Shown one piece after another: positions 12,201 to 22,163 of a stretch of 64,000 nt of DNA. How positions within the stretch are numbered: the stretch's first letter is position 1; each line of letters opens with the position of its first letter. The stretch comes from Ischnura elegans (taxonomy: Eukaryota; Arthropoda; Insecta; Odonata; Coenagrionidae): contig NC_060251.1 of NCBI RefSeq assembly GCF_921293095.1, forward strand, positions 100,674,566-100,738,565. The letters run 5' to 3'. The translations under genes were made by a program, and so were the position numbers. The notes under the pieces were generated by a model. The model was not told the origin of the DNA and searched no databases. It saw nothing but the letters and a program-made list of their open reading frames with translations.

Positions 12201-12845
12201 TTCGCTCGTAGATTTTCAAAAAAGGCAAATTTCTGATCGGAAAATAGTGCTTTCACCAGGGAATATGCCAGCTGAAAAAATGTGTTTTAAGCAATACGTT
12301 GATTCTCACTGCTGCAAAATGAGCGCATGCAGATTAAAGACGTCGATAGAATTCCTCTTCCTGACGGTCGGAGCTCATTGAGTGAAAAAGAAGGCAATCG
12401 TAAGAAAATAAGCAGTTATCATTCATGTTCCTTACAGTTTTATTTTAACTGCAAATCTCCTCGGATTAATTTGAAGTAATTTTGGGCGTGCGGCGCGCAC
12501 AATGTAAACTTCAATCCACTTTCATCCCTCTACTGAAGTCCGGAAAGTTCGAGGAATATACATGGTACGTTGATTCCGTGAAATCTTTTGCGCGAAATCA
12601 CTACATCTAGGGATCCCGGATCACGAAATGAAATATTTTACAGAAAATAACGGCAAATTAGTTGACTATATCTCTTGGGATTAGCGAGAAGACAGCCAGG
12701 CTCTGAGACGGCGATTTAACCACTTAGATAGCCATATTTTCGGCGATGCAACTTAAAAAATAGAAATTTTGAAAAACTCCGGGAAAACCTTCCGTTGTTT
12801 AGATCATTCCGTTAAATAGATTTCCGGATTATCGATCTTCTACTG
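9269..12845 (-). mobile_element. Tigger/pogo-like DNA transposon with intact transposase
   Basis: Both ends carry a perfect 24-bp inverted repeat beginning CAGTAGAAGATCGATAATCC, and TA flanks it on each side (9267-9268 and 12846-12847). It encodes one uninterrupted transposase (9995-11689) and sits inside ORF2 of the LINE. Identical inverted repeats, an intact gene and a clean TA duplication indicate a fairly recent insertion. The leader (11690-12845) and trailer (9269-9994) show no other genes. Confidence 0.9.
9995..11689 (-). CDS. Tigger/JRK-like transposase (CENP-B HTH + DDE)
   Basis: 564 residues from the ATG at 11689. The frame extends two codons further upstream, but that start would be a TTG. 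Residues about 8-55 are the CENP-B N-terminal HTH (KRKTLSLQQKVELLKKLDRG onward). Residues about 70-140 are the CENPB-type HTH (EWFRQRRSEGVPI, then WLQKFKQRHGI). The DDE_1 domain follows with all three acidic sites visible: the Asp in MDETGLFW, LLLLDNCPAHP, and PLDQGIINSLK. The C-terminal 150 residues are acidic. In this family the protein excises and inserts the element at TA. No frameshift or stop is present. Confidence 0.92.
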   Translation of the reverse strand: MEAAIGSKRKRKTLSLQQKVELLKKLDRGVSVLKLREEYGVGQSTIYDIKGQREKLLQFVSESDSLAGISKRRNIRGPSNNEVDKVVYEWFRQRRSEGVPISGGIIMEKAKYFHKELQITSPCEYTTGWLQKFKQRHGIRYLKVTGEKLSADHDAAEDYVNELAKLVDEHNLSPDQIYNMDETGLFWRCLPRNTFVCRDEKTASGAKESMERVTIAACSNAAGSHKCKLMVIGKSAKPRVFKGIHQFPVIYRANKRAWITQELFKEWFHTNFVKEVRKNFKALGLPENAKILLLLDNCPAHPPAETLVEENVIVSFLPPNCTALIQPLDQGIINSLKCHYRSEVMKNIINRDTAFSYEEFKKEFTLKNAVWCIAEAWDKVTPQVLKRCWSNLLPDFQNRCEETDDIPEFDGFQGPSNDPVSHFINFVKELDADISDEDLKEWNACDNNAPVYQSLTDGEIMDAVTGSTVDEDVTDSDCSSDEEKITTSDAITYAEKLIKYLEQRPSSSNDMEVLHMHRLKNNLIQERRSRWKQVKLTDLMKNAPTTKCADVAATDTACHSTHGK

Positions 12846-14694
12846 TATTTGTAAAATAATCAATGGTTATGTTAAAAACATTCTTCGTGCATTCCTGCGT
12901 CCGTAGTTCATTTAAAATCGTGGGCCACCAGGCGTTGTCAAAAGCCCCTGAAATATCTAAGAAAATACCAAGTACGTATTTCTGGGAGGAGTTTCTGGTA
13001 ATAGATATGGCTTTTTCAATTGCGTTGATCGTTCCTTTTCCTCTTCTGGATCCGTATTGATGTGGATTAAAATATTCCTGCATGCCCAGCTCTTCGTTTA
13101 TTTTTCCTGCTAGTAATTTTTCAAACACCTTTCCTAGTACTGGCAGTAGAGTAATTGGTCTATATGCCTTGGGGTTCTGGGGATTTTTATTAGGCTTTGG
13201 GAAGATTTTTAGGATCCCTTTTTTCCATTCAGCCGGGAAAGTTTCATTTTCTAATAAGTTGTTGAATAAGGTTAACATTTCGTTTCTTAGATGTGGATAC
13301 GCGTGTTTTATCATTTCACACTTAATACCGTCGTGCCCCGGGGCTTTTTTATTACTTAGGCCTTTAATTATTTCGTTAAGGTCACTTTGTCTGAAGGGCG
13401 TTGCCTCTTTGCCTGCTGTTAGTTTCTTTTCAGTGATTTTCCGTATTCTACTTTGTTCTATGGTTTCGTGAGTGTTATAGTCGGAAGGTAGGAGCGTTTC
13501 CAGCAACAGCTTGGAGGTTTCCTGCACACTTTTTGTAAATTCACCATCTGGCTTCATCAGAGTACTTGGTACGGGTGTCGTTTTTCTCTTTCTTAAAACC
13601 TTATAGGCACATCCCCAGGGGTCATCGTTTCCTTTAGTAACTAATCTTTCCCAGCTTTCTTTTTTTGCCTTTTTAATTTCGTTTGTGTATTTGGTTCTTG
13701 CATTCGTATACTCACTCTTCCAGATCTCTAAATTATGAGCTTCAATTCTCTGTTTTTCCCTATACTTTTTCCTTAACTTTTTGCATTTTATTCTCAAATT
13801 AGTGAGCTTTTTGCTCCACCAGGGTGCGTTTCTGTTATTAGCCCTTTTTTGAGGAATTGACTTTTTACTCGCATCTAGTATTAACTTAGTCAACGTTGAC
13901 ACTTTAAGGTTGCTTTTTAAATCGTTACCACTGCTTGTTATTATCTCTTCAAATTCTGCCCAGTTTGCTTTCCTGACGTTGTAACTGTTATTGTTTAATT
14001 GGACACTGGATTGCTGTTTTTCGTAGAGAAGTTCGAAGGTGATGAGTCGGTGATCGCTCAACGTTTCCTCATCTTGAACGTTCCAATTATTGATGTAATT
14101 ATTTAAGCCTTTTGATAAGGTTACATCAATGTTGGTCGTGAAACCATTCGGACTCTCGTAGGTCGTTAATTCAGTTAATTCATTTTCAATTGTCAAATTA
14201 TTAAAAACAATAAAATCTTCGAGCTTAATTCCGCGGTCGTCACTTTTAACGTCAAACCACATTGTCGATTTAGCATTCGCATCACATGCTAGAATCACCT
14301 TATGATTGGGATAAGCTCGAAGTGCTCTTTCAATTTCGTTTAGATATGGTTCAATTTCCTCACTGAATTGAAAGTAGCTGTTTATTAGTAGGATTTCTTT
14401 ATCCTCAATTTTTATGATTGCAGTCACTGTGTTTGAATTGCTGAATTGTGAAATTAACGTCGTTTTAACGCTGGCATTGTTGTTTATGATGCAGGCCCAT
14501 ATGCACTCGGCGTTTGGCGATTTTAGTACTACGCCGCTGGAGAAAGGGACGTTACCGTGTACTGCGTATGGTTCCTGCACCATCAATACATCGATGTTCA
14601 GATCTTTAGATAATGTTTCGAGGTTAGCTGTAGCTGCATGACTCCTACCAGCGTTGATTTGTCCTATTTTTAGTTTATGGGGGCGAGCCTCCAT
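12846..14694 (-). pseudogene. LINE ORF2, N-terminal part (endonuclease, first half of RT)
   Basis: The first ATG in a suitable place is at 14694 and overlaps the end of ORF1 by about 20 bp in another frame, a common arrangement in this group. The frame is open further upstream to 14868, so the exact start is a choice. Residues 6-230 are an apurinic-like endonuclease (KLKIGQINAGRSHAATANLE, VQEPYA, LACDANAKS, LSDHRLITFE). RT begins near residue 440 with KKAPGHDGIKCEMIK and YRPITLLPVLGKVFEKLL, and FLDISGAFDNAWW carries the first catalytic Asp. The frame runs into the Tigger inverted repeat. Confidence 0.85.
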
Positions 14695-15959
14695 ATCCAA
14701 GCCGTTCACACTCCTTGTCTCTAGCCATTTTAAAGAACGGACAGTTTCTGTCCCCAGATCGATGCTCTGCTTGTTTCTCTGCCGAAGAGCAGTGGTGGCA
14801 TTTCGGTGGCTTCTCTTTGCCGGTGCAGTCTTCAAGCTTATGGTTTCCTGCACAATGTGCACACACATCTTCTGGTTTCCTGCAAGCAGAGGTCTTATGG
14901 CCGTATGCCTGGCATTTGTAGCACCTTAAGACTGTAATATAGTCTTTTATTTTGCAGCAATGCCATTCGAGGTATAATTTCTCCTTCTCTATAAGAATGT
15001 GTCTTATTTCCATAGAGCACTCAAAGATCCAATGCTCCTTCTCTGCGTCGTTGGATTTTAACTGGTGCACCTTCTTGAAGTTATTCTTGAATTCTGGTTC
15101 TAGCATCATCAATCCTATGTTTTGTTTGTAAAGCTTTTCTATTACAACGTCGGGTGAGAGGTGTTTCGGAACGTCGTAGAGCATCACCTGCGGTCTTCTT
15201 TTTTCTATTCTCTCAACTATGAAACCTTTAGATTTTAGTATTTCACTATTTAACATTCTATCGATGTGTGTTTCTTTTTCTAACTCCACTAAAATTCCTC
15301 TTTCGACATTTCTGCTTCTCTTCACGTTTACACCTAACTCTGCTGGCGTCACCGTCTTCTTCAAGAGTTCCTGAAGCTCCTTACTAGATTTTTCTTTATT
15401 CGAGTGTTTAATAATTACGAGTTGCGGAGCAGGTTTCAGTGGCACCGTTACTCCAGAAACTTTAGGTCTCTGCACCGTAACCTGTGATTGAGTAATTTCA
15501 GAGAAGGATTTGGGCTTCATAGCCGGCATTGCGATTTTATTTTCGTTTATTAGATTAACAATTTCTTTCCTCTCTTCAGTCCTACCTTCTAATTTTGCAT
15601 TATTTAAGGCCATCTTGAGGGTAATGTTGTCTATTTCTCTGATCCTCCAAGTTAGTTTTATTCAACTTTCCATTCTTGTGCTGACTTTTCAATGAATTTT
15701 GGATCTGCTCCAGCAGGCTTCTAATCTTTCCATAACTCTCCAGGATCTCTTCGCTTACTGCCATTTCAGAGTTGTCCTCGGTGGTTACTTCCCTTCGCTT
15801 GGGCGTGTTTCCATCTGGTTCCTCACTACCCTGCCTACCTCTTTTCTCATTACTAGGCGTCTCCACATTTTCGTTTGGGGGGGTCCTCATGAGAAGTGAG
15901 GACCTCCCGAATGCCTTTTCTGCATCGGAATCCTCCATCTTCCGGTCACTAGTATCCAT
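14675..15959 (-). pseudogene. LINE ORF1 (gag-like nucleic-acid-binding protein), one frameshift
   Basis: An acidic and basic N-terminal region (ATG at 15959, 119 codons) is followed, after a one-base frame change near 15640, by 312 codons ending at 14675. Close to the C terminus are consecutive zinc knuckles: CYKCQAYGHKTSAC, CAHCAGNHKLEDC and a partial CHHC cluster. In R1/Jockey-type LINEs ORF1 coats the RNA. The change of frame between two clearly continuous halves is the only defect seen. Confidence 0.8.
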
Positions 15960-16776
15960 TTCTCAATGTAGTTAAAGTTTCAATGCATGGGGTTCCCCAC
16001 CGAGGGGGAACGACGGGAGCTCCCGGGGATTTTCCCTAGTCTGGGGGGATTTGGCTGGCCAGCCGGGGATCGAAGCACTGTATGCACCTTGGGGGTATTT
16101 CAGGGGAGCGGGTTCCCGGGCAAGGCGATGGGACTCCTGGGGGTCTGGGATCCCGGGCTTGGCGATGAGGGTTTCACTGGGGAGGGCGGCGATCCTGGTT
16201 GATCCTGGGAGAATCCCGGGCACTGAGCAGTGCTCGGGCGATGATTCCGGACCTGGGACGTTGAACACTGGGGGGATCTGGGACGATGAGTCCCAGGGGG
16301 ACCTGGGACGACCGCTACGTCGCCTTTTGCTTTCTCCAACGTTGGAGTCCTCGTACCTATGGACAAAGCACAGTCACACTCGCACACTTGCAGTCAAACA
16401 CTTCTGCTGCTAAGGCAGTCCAAAGACATTCACACAGTTCACTCTCACTCACTCGCTCACACACAAGGGTTTTAGGGTCTCTATCCCACTGTCCTACTGT
16501 CCGAAGCGCGCTAGTCCTCTTAGCCGGCAACAGGTGCTTATTGCGAGGCAAGGGCCCCGACTGATTGCCTGTGCGCGTTGCCCGGCCCCAGCCTCGTGGA
16601 GGCGGGACTGCCCAGCTGTTATTGAGCTCTCGACTATATGCTCGTTTCGGTTCACAGTTTGACACAAAACACTCCCTCCAACTGACTAATTAGTTCAGTA
16701 AGTAAGTTCAAAATACGGTTTCCGCACTAAACGCAAAACAACAGGAATACAACAATTCCTGCTGGGCCTGGGGCCT
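15960..16776 (-). other. LINE 5' UTR and internal promoter region
   Basis: GC-rich sequence from the outer end of the element to the ORF1 start. It contains runs of CTGGGA/TCCCGG motifs and CA/TC-rich stretches near 16370-16470. Open frames on both strands are a by-product of base composition. An internal promoter is expected for this class but no motif is identified here. Confidence 0.55.
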
Positions 16777-16789
16777 AAACTAAACCACA
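16777..16789 (+). repeat. LINE target-site duplication, right copy
   Basis: AAACTAAACCACA, identical to 7832-7844. See the LINE entry. Confidence 0.8.
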
Positions 16790-17870
16790 ATTCGCATCAT
16801 TTGTCACCCGCAATGCCAAATCTAAATGATGTTGCACACATTGGGAGAATTTCTTATTCATAGTGTCAAGCAACGCCATTGAATCTAAATACAACAAATT
16901 TTGAAGCGTCATTTTTCCAAGTGAAGAAATCAACCCAAATGAAAGTCTGCATTCAAAGTCACTATCATAATCCTCAACAAGACTATTAACACTGACTTCC
17001 ATTGCACGCAAAAAATCAATAACCGTTCTAATTTCCACCTTCAGAAAACGGCACTCAGCGTCGCCTTGAATGCAGTATGCACGAATAGCTGCAGGTAATC
17101 CCCTGTTAATCCAACAGATTAAATCATCTCTTAAAGCGCCACTAAATATCTTATGATCAATGTCCACTCTTAACGGGTCTTCCAAAATTTTTCCTTCAAT
17201 AAATGATCTCGATGTAAAAGAGAATTTTTCATCAAAATAATTAAAAACTACGTCCTTTCTCTCATGACATACGTCCTTGACTTTCTCAGCAACTTCAACT
17301 AGAATCCTATTCTCAGCAGAATTTAATCACGTCTCAAAACCACTAGGAAGATTTGTTTTACAAAATAAGCATCGTAAAACAGCAGGTATGATATGAAATT
17401 GATCTTCTCCTTTCTTTAACTTTTCATTAAAAACCGGAATTGAACATAAGACGCTGTTCGGGGGAACAAATTGGTCCATTGCAAGTCTACCTGTGTGAGG
17501 GTTCAGTAACAAGGAATAAACTCATTAGCTTTCAATTCTTGGAGTTCTTGCAAACGATCAGGAGAGAATGAATTCAAATTACTCTCTTTCGTAGATAGGT
17601 GTTCTCCTAGTTTTTCAATCAAAGCATAAATTTCAATGCCATCAATTTGGTCGTAACGGTTTTCGTTACATTTTAATTAAGTGAAAACATTCGCCAGTTT
17701 TTCTTCAATAAGAGCGAATTGATTCTCTAACAGAACTCCCGCTTGGTTAATTGCATCAGTTGATACACACAACACTGAAACCCTTCCTCGTGTGTGGCAT
17801 TACGTCGTTAAATCTGGTAGATTGTCCACGTAAGCCCAGACATAGGGAAAACTCCAACCGTCGGTCACAA
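16777..17870 (-). pseudogene. Unidentified degenerate coding region, broken by the LINE
   Basis: A minus-strand frame from 17512 down to 16777 is open except for one TGA at 17325-17327. It reads like real protein, for example NPHTGRLAMDQFVPPNSV, LRCLFCKTNLPSGFE, DDLICWINRGLPAAIRAYC and LQNLLYLDSMALLDTMNKKF. Homology-like sequence seems to continue upstream to about 17870 through further frame changes (DGWSFPYVWAYVDNLPDL, SFSPDRLQELQELKANEF). I do not recognise the family. A degraded mobile element or viral gene is the most likely kind of source given the surroundings. Confidence 0.45.
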
Positions 17871-18550
17871 GCTGCTTCAGGGAAAGACTCCACAAACAAG
17901 AAATCAGCACACAACAATAAAATTGCCAAAAATATTTACGAGTTATTTTCGTTCAATATCTATTTGAAGTAGAGTATTCAAAATCAGAATTATTACAGAA
18001 AACAACGATGATAACTAATGATCCCATAGGAAACATTACCAAACTAAATACCAGCAGTATAATTTTTCTAAAATCGGCCATGTCAGTCACGCCGTCCATC
18101 CACCACAAGAGCCCGGGCAGAAGAGACCTGGGTATTCCACGACGAGGAAGTGTGTAGGGGAGGGATTATTCCAAGGAGAGGAGGGGTAGAGAGGGCGATG
18201 ATCAAACAGCTGGGAATCTGCCCCAAAAATCGCCCCTGTTGACTCTCAGCTCCGCCAAGCATCAGGTAATCCCATCCAGGGGAGGAGGGGGGGAACAGCG
18301 TTCAGGCCAGAAATTTCCCCTCAATCTTCTGGGTTGGAGACATCAGTCGAATCAGAGGGATATTCATTGGAACACAAGGAGGGGAGAGACATAGTGGGGT
18401 GAGGTGTTGGAGGGAGAGAGAGTTGTGATAGGACTATGGTAATACTTCTCACTCCAAACTGCATACTAGGGACTTAGCACCCATTTCCCCTTGCTTGCCA
18501 ATGAGTAAGTATTCCTCCGCAGTAGTCCTATATAAGTCTTGCACTGCAGG
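17871..18550. other. No recognised gene
   Basis: AT-rich to 18080, then purine-rich (GGGGAGGAGG) sequence to about 18520. No open frame with recognisable content. Confidence 0.4.
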
Positions 18551-18552
18551 TA

Positions 18553-18830
18553 GGCTGGGTTCGGGGCTGGGTTTCTGGGTGCTGGGTTTCTGGGTGCTGG
18601 GTTTCTGGATGCAGGGTTTTCCGGAGGCAGGGTTTTCCGGAGGCAGGATTTTCCGGAGGCAGGATTTTCCGTAGGCAGGATTTTCCGGAGGCAGGATTTT
18701 CCGGAGGCAGGATTTTCCGGAGGCAGGATTTTCCGGAGGCAGGATTTTCCGGAGGCAGGATTTTCCGGAGGCAGGATTTTCCGGAGGCAGGATTTTCCGG
18801 AGACAGGAGTTTCCGGAGACAGGAGTCTCC
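18553..18830. repeat. Minisatellite: 15-bp then 16-bp tandem repeats
   Basis: A short run of about three 15-bp units (GCTGGGTTTCTGGGT) passes into a dozen or so 16-bp units, TTTTCCGGAGGCAGGA with single-base variants. Three 16-bp units make 48 nt, so one minus-strand frame reads a 16-residue repeat (PENPASGKSCLRKILP) through 18528-18962. This is the consequence of the repeat, not evidence of a gene. Confidence 0.9.
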
Positions 18831-19203
18831 GAGCCTTTGTCGAAGGGCCTTTGCGCGAAAAACCTTTGTCCTTAGCGGGAAAAGTTCTGCGGATAAGTTC
18901 GGAGGAATTTCTGGGGGGGGTACCAGAAATTTTGGGGTGGGGGGAACACTAAAAAATGCCACAAGATATCACCCGTGTTTTAAGTTTTTCATCCAAAATT
19001 TTTAAGAATTTTTATTATAATAACGAGAGCTATCAATTATAATAACATCAAAATGCTAATATTAGCAGTTACACACTCATATAACTTCATGATACATTTT
19101 CTCCCATGATAATGATGAATAAAGAGTTTCTCGAAAGATAATCGATAATCTTATGTATTTTCTGTAGCAAAAAAGAATGTAAAATGTGTGAATAAATAAG
19201 TTT

Positions 19204-20041
19204 TTATTGATTTTTGTGGATAGCATAACAACAACTGCCGCTAAATTGTTCTGTATTGTTCGATTTGGCCTGCTCTCTGATAGCCTCCTTGATCCCCTGC
19301 ATCACCTGAACCTGCTTTTCTATTAACACCTGCAAGCCCTTTGTGGCCTCCGTATTGGTCTCCACTGCCATGGCTAGCCTCTCCAAGACACGCCGGGAGC
19401 CGCAGGATCTCGTTTGGGGTGGAGACTGGAAGCGGTTTCCCACCCATGGGTCGCCGCAATGGCGAGGATCCTTGTCCATTTGTAGACTATGTTCCTGACC
19501 GGAGTGGAAAGAGATAAGCGCCCGGAGCCAGCATTCCGGGCGCGGTGGCCGGGAGAAGCTGTCGAAAAGCCTGATCCAAAGGCACAGCTTGAGAGGCAGG
19601 CTGAGATGGCTGGGCTTGGGACCCGGAGAGTTGCGACGGCTCCTGCGTCGCGGGAAGAGAAACGATTGGATGCAAACCCACCTGGGTTAGAGGGATAGTG
19701 GAAGAAGTACTCGGCCCAGCTAACGCCCAGGCTCGTGGCTGCTGCTCGAGGAGCTTAATCAAGTTCGCCATCAGCGCGTTGGCATCGGAAGGCTGCGGAG
19801 ATTGGTGGATGAGAGAAGGGCTGGCCCGGGGAGGCTGCAGTGGTAAAGACGGCGGGATGAGATTTGGAGAGGATCCCGGCGAGCGGAACCGCGATCTGGA
19901 ACGTCGAGTGGGAGAGCGTTGCGGTGAGCGCTCGGCCCTCTTGCGCCCTTTTCCCTTATTGGTGGCCATAGTATCGTACGTATCCTCCGCGCTGGAAGGA
20001 TGCCGCGAAAGAGACTGGGCGCTCGTCCCGGTCACAGCCAA
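19204..20041 (-). pseudogene. Gag-like basic Ser/Arg/Pro-rich protein, possibly frameshifted
   Basis: The frame 20041-19487 is GC-rich; the first ATG is at 19969. It encodes a basic SR-rich start (RKRAERSPQRSPTRRSRSRF) and then a Pro/Ser/Gln-rich body. In another frame, 19479-19204 gives a helical stretch (TEATKGLQVLIEKQVQVMQG) that could be a coiled coil. The two may be one protein with a frameshift near 19485. The composition is that of a retroelement gag or nucleoprotein, but no zinc knuckle or capsid motif is seen, so the assignment is loose. Base composition differs sharply from the AT-rich flanks. Confidence 0.35.
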
Positions 20042-20190
20042 CTCCGAATCGACCGCGTCCCTTACCTTACCCCGCGTAGATATACTGTATTGTCTCCACC
20101 TTACTACTATTTTTACTCAGATACTTTTCGAAAGGAATAATTACAATCTCTAAAACCGTCAACCATTCGCAAGCTTGTTTATTCAACAAC

Positions 20191-20451
20191 TCAACAATCG
20201 GCAGGCTTCTTACTCCGCAGGGATGGGGGGGCGGCGCGCGCGTGTTCCGCGACACCTTCTCCTTGGTAGCCGCTGGGATGAGCCTTGGGGTAGGTGACGA
20301 GTGTAGTTGCAGCCATTGTCTCCTCCGGGGCCGCTGGCAGTGGTGTCGGTGTTATCGCCCTCCTCCATCGGCGGATGATCAGGCCGCCTATGATGAGCAG
20401 GATGACGAGTAGCAGCAGTAGGCGTTGGCGTTGGTCTCTGTAATGACGCAC
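20191..20451 (-). other. Short frame with one predicted membrane segment
   Basis: 86 codons with no ATG at the beginning (GTG only). It contains LLLLLVILLIIGGLIIRRW, a convincing single transmembrane stretch followed by basic residues, and then a Pro/Ala-rich tail. It could be an exon or part of a retroelement or virus-derived gene linked to the gag-like frame downstream, or a chance frame in GC-rich DNA. No homology recognised. Confidence 0.25.
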
Positions 20452-20503
20452 GCGAATGAGTCAATAACGTATTTACAAGCCACCTCCTCCCTAACAACGT
20501 CAA

Positions 20504-20960
20504 AAAGTCTTAAAGGTGAACGCGTGATCCATTATTATCCACGTTGCTTTCGAAATAACTTTTAATCGCAAAGTAAACCATTACATCCAGTTGATAAAGA
20601 TAAATGATTTATTTCCTTTTTCAACCCCTCCACTCGCCAAACGTTTCGAGGTGTATACCAGGAATTAAATGTCTCTCCCTCAGCAGCGGCATATTATTTC
20701 TTTGCATCCATTACACAAGCCTCCCAACACATTACACATGTTAAAACAAATGAACGTATATATTAAAGGAATAAACGAAAAAAGATGTAAATATTATATC
20801 ACAAAGCACCAAAAATACATGTAACAACTAGCTACACATCACAGCAGTTAAGCTACTTTCCATTGCAACCTAGTCTTCTCCTGCTGGATATTGTCCGTCC
20901 TGATAGCAGCCTTACACGCAAAATGAACCCTCGTTAACACGAAGAAATGAACAATGGTTT
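20504..20960. other. No recognised gene
   Basis: AT-rich sequence without a long frame. It may be the 3' flank of the P-like transposase remnant that lies to its right on the minus strand. Confidence 0.35.
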
Positions 20961-20961
20961 C

Positions 20962-21170
20962 TGTTGAGTAAAATAAAGGAGCACGTTATGGTATTTACCA
21001 AAATTACAGATTTAAGAACAAGTAATTCAACTGATGGCATTCAAGGTAACTCAACCGAGTTTCTTCATGGGAGGTTATGATACACCGCTGATTTTTGATC
21101 AAAGGTGGAAAATCTGAAGAGAACCATAGTCTCCTCGAAGTATCAAATGGGCGAGATGTAGAATCATATC
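20962..21170 (-). repeat. Duplicated transposase exon, copy 1
   Basis: Closely similar to 21375-21580, offset by about 413 bp in the same orientation. It shares blocks such as AATAAAGGAGCAC and TTTTTGATCAAAGGTG. Differences are scattered, so the duplication is old. Confidence 0.7.
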
Positions 21171-21374
21171 ACTTCAAACTCCACTAGCCAATGACATGAA
21201 AAGCAATATAAAAAGCCTCTTCATTAAATGCACGGGCCACATCCATCTTATGGTAAGGCTTGGGGTGCACATGATCAGCAGTGAGTTTGGACAGGCTTTC
21301 AATTGGAAGCTGTAGACATTGTCCAACATCACAACCGTTTCCCAATGCTTCAGTTTAAGAACAACATCAGGAGT

Positions 21375-21580
21375 CTATTGAGAAAAATAAAGGAGCACAT
21401 TATGGTATTTACCTTAATCGCAGATTAAAGGACAACTAATTCAGATGATGGCATTCAAGGTTACTCACCCAAGTTTCTTCACGGGAGGTAATGAAATTCC
21501 GCATAGTTTTGATCAAAGGTGTAAAATCTGACGAGAACAACAGCCTCCTCGATAAATCAAATGAGTGCTCATAGCTTGGT
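21375..21580 (-). repeat. Duplicated transposase exon, copy 2
   Basis: The better-preserved partner of 20962-21170. It keeps the transposase reading frame, whereas the other copy is more eroded. Confidence 0.7.
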
Positions 21581-22163
21581 TTCTCCTTCTCTATACCAAA
21601 GAGCTTCTTTCTACGTGGATCTGTTCTAATGGGCCCCATCGGTTGTAATCAAATCCACGTGAAACCCTGACTTCTCCAAGATAATGATACTCTCCATTAT
21701 TAGGTGGTGCAAAACTGTGCTTGGAGCACAACCCTGGCTTAAGAAGCAAGCCACAGATTGCACCCATCGTCCCCTGAATGGCTGGTACATCATAACCAAC
21801 GCGTGGTCCCCTCTTTCATACTTATCGTGGAATGGAGTGTAATCACCCAAGTAAATTGCTTTTGCGAGATTCATCTCATCTACAAGAACACCTACTTACC
21901 TGTTTTCAGCAACAATTGCTACATCCTCTGCAAAAGCTAGCACAATAATCTTGTCCGGAATTATGAATCCACCAGGTGTACTCCTGGTTTTCTCTGATGG
22001 ACTATTCCAATTGAAGAAACGGGATATTTGGAGTCCGATACTGTCGTGGGTTATGTGTCGTGTGGTTGAGGCTTTACGTGAGTTTCGGGAAAAAAAAAAC
22101 TGATCGGTCGACCGCGCCTGTGGTACGTGCCATTCTGTATCTTCACGGACCTATTGCCTAAAT

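Larger units (their letters stand above)
7845..16776 (-). mobile_element. R1/Jockey-type LINE, full-length, split by a Tigger element
   Basis: Bounded by a perfect 13-bp target duplication. On the minus strand the order is a GC-rich 5' UTR (16776-15960), ORF1 with zinc knuckles (15959-14675), ORF2 with endonuclease and RT (14694-8038, interrupted), and a 3' UTR to 7845 with two G/C-rich hairpin-like blocks (GGGGGCAAAGCCCCC and CCCCGGCTTTCGCCGGG). The 3577-bp Tigger at 9269-12845 is a later insertion. Without it the LINE is about 5.35 kb, a normal full length. There is no poly-A tail at the 3' end. Confidence 0.85.
20962..21880 (-). pseudogene. P-element/THAP9-like transposase, catalytic-region remnant
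   Basis: The minus-strand frame 21874-21626 reads MMYQPFRGRWVQSVACFL, then HHLIMESIIILEKSGFHVDL and TTDGAH. The next frame (21639-21436) has FDLSRRLLFSSDFTPLIKTM and RNFITSREETW, with the order and spacing of P-element/THAP9 transposases. 21375-21165 continues with ESLSKLTADHVHPKPYHKMD after a frame change. A possible splice donor follows at about 21890. An internal duplication repeats the FDLSRRLLF block. Frame changes mark it as a remnant. Confidence 0.65.

Noticed and set aside
13082-13471. Plus-strand ORF of 129 codons
   Set aside because: Antisense shadow of LINE ORF2, whose minus-strand frame has clear RT motifs.
15987-16564. Several long open frames on both strands
   Set aside because: They lie in the GC-rich LINE 5' UTR, overlap each other in all frames, and have no domain content.
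18600-18820. Regularly spaced repeats that might suggest a CRISPR array
   Set aside because: Units are 16 bp, directly adjacent, with no spacers, in eukaryotic DNA. It is a minisatellite.
18528-18962. 144-codon ORF on the minus strand
   Set aside because: Entirely produced by the 16-bp tandem repeat. No independent coding evidence.
21900-22000. Non-LTR RT-like AFAEDVAIVAENR on the minus strand
   Set aside because: One short match next to P-like transposase sequence, with no other RT block around it.
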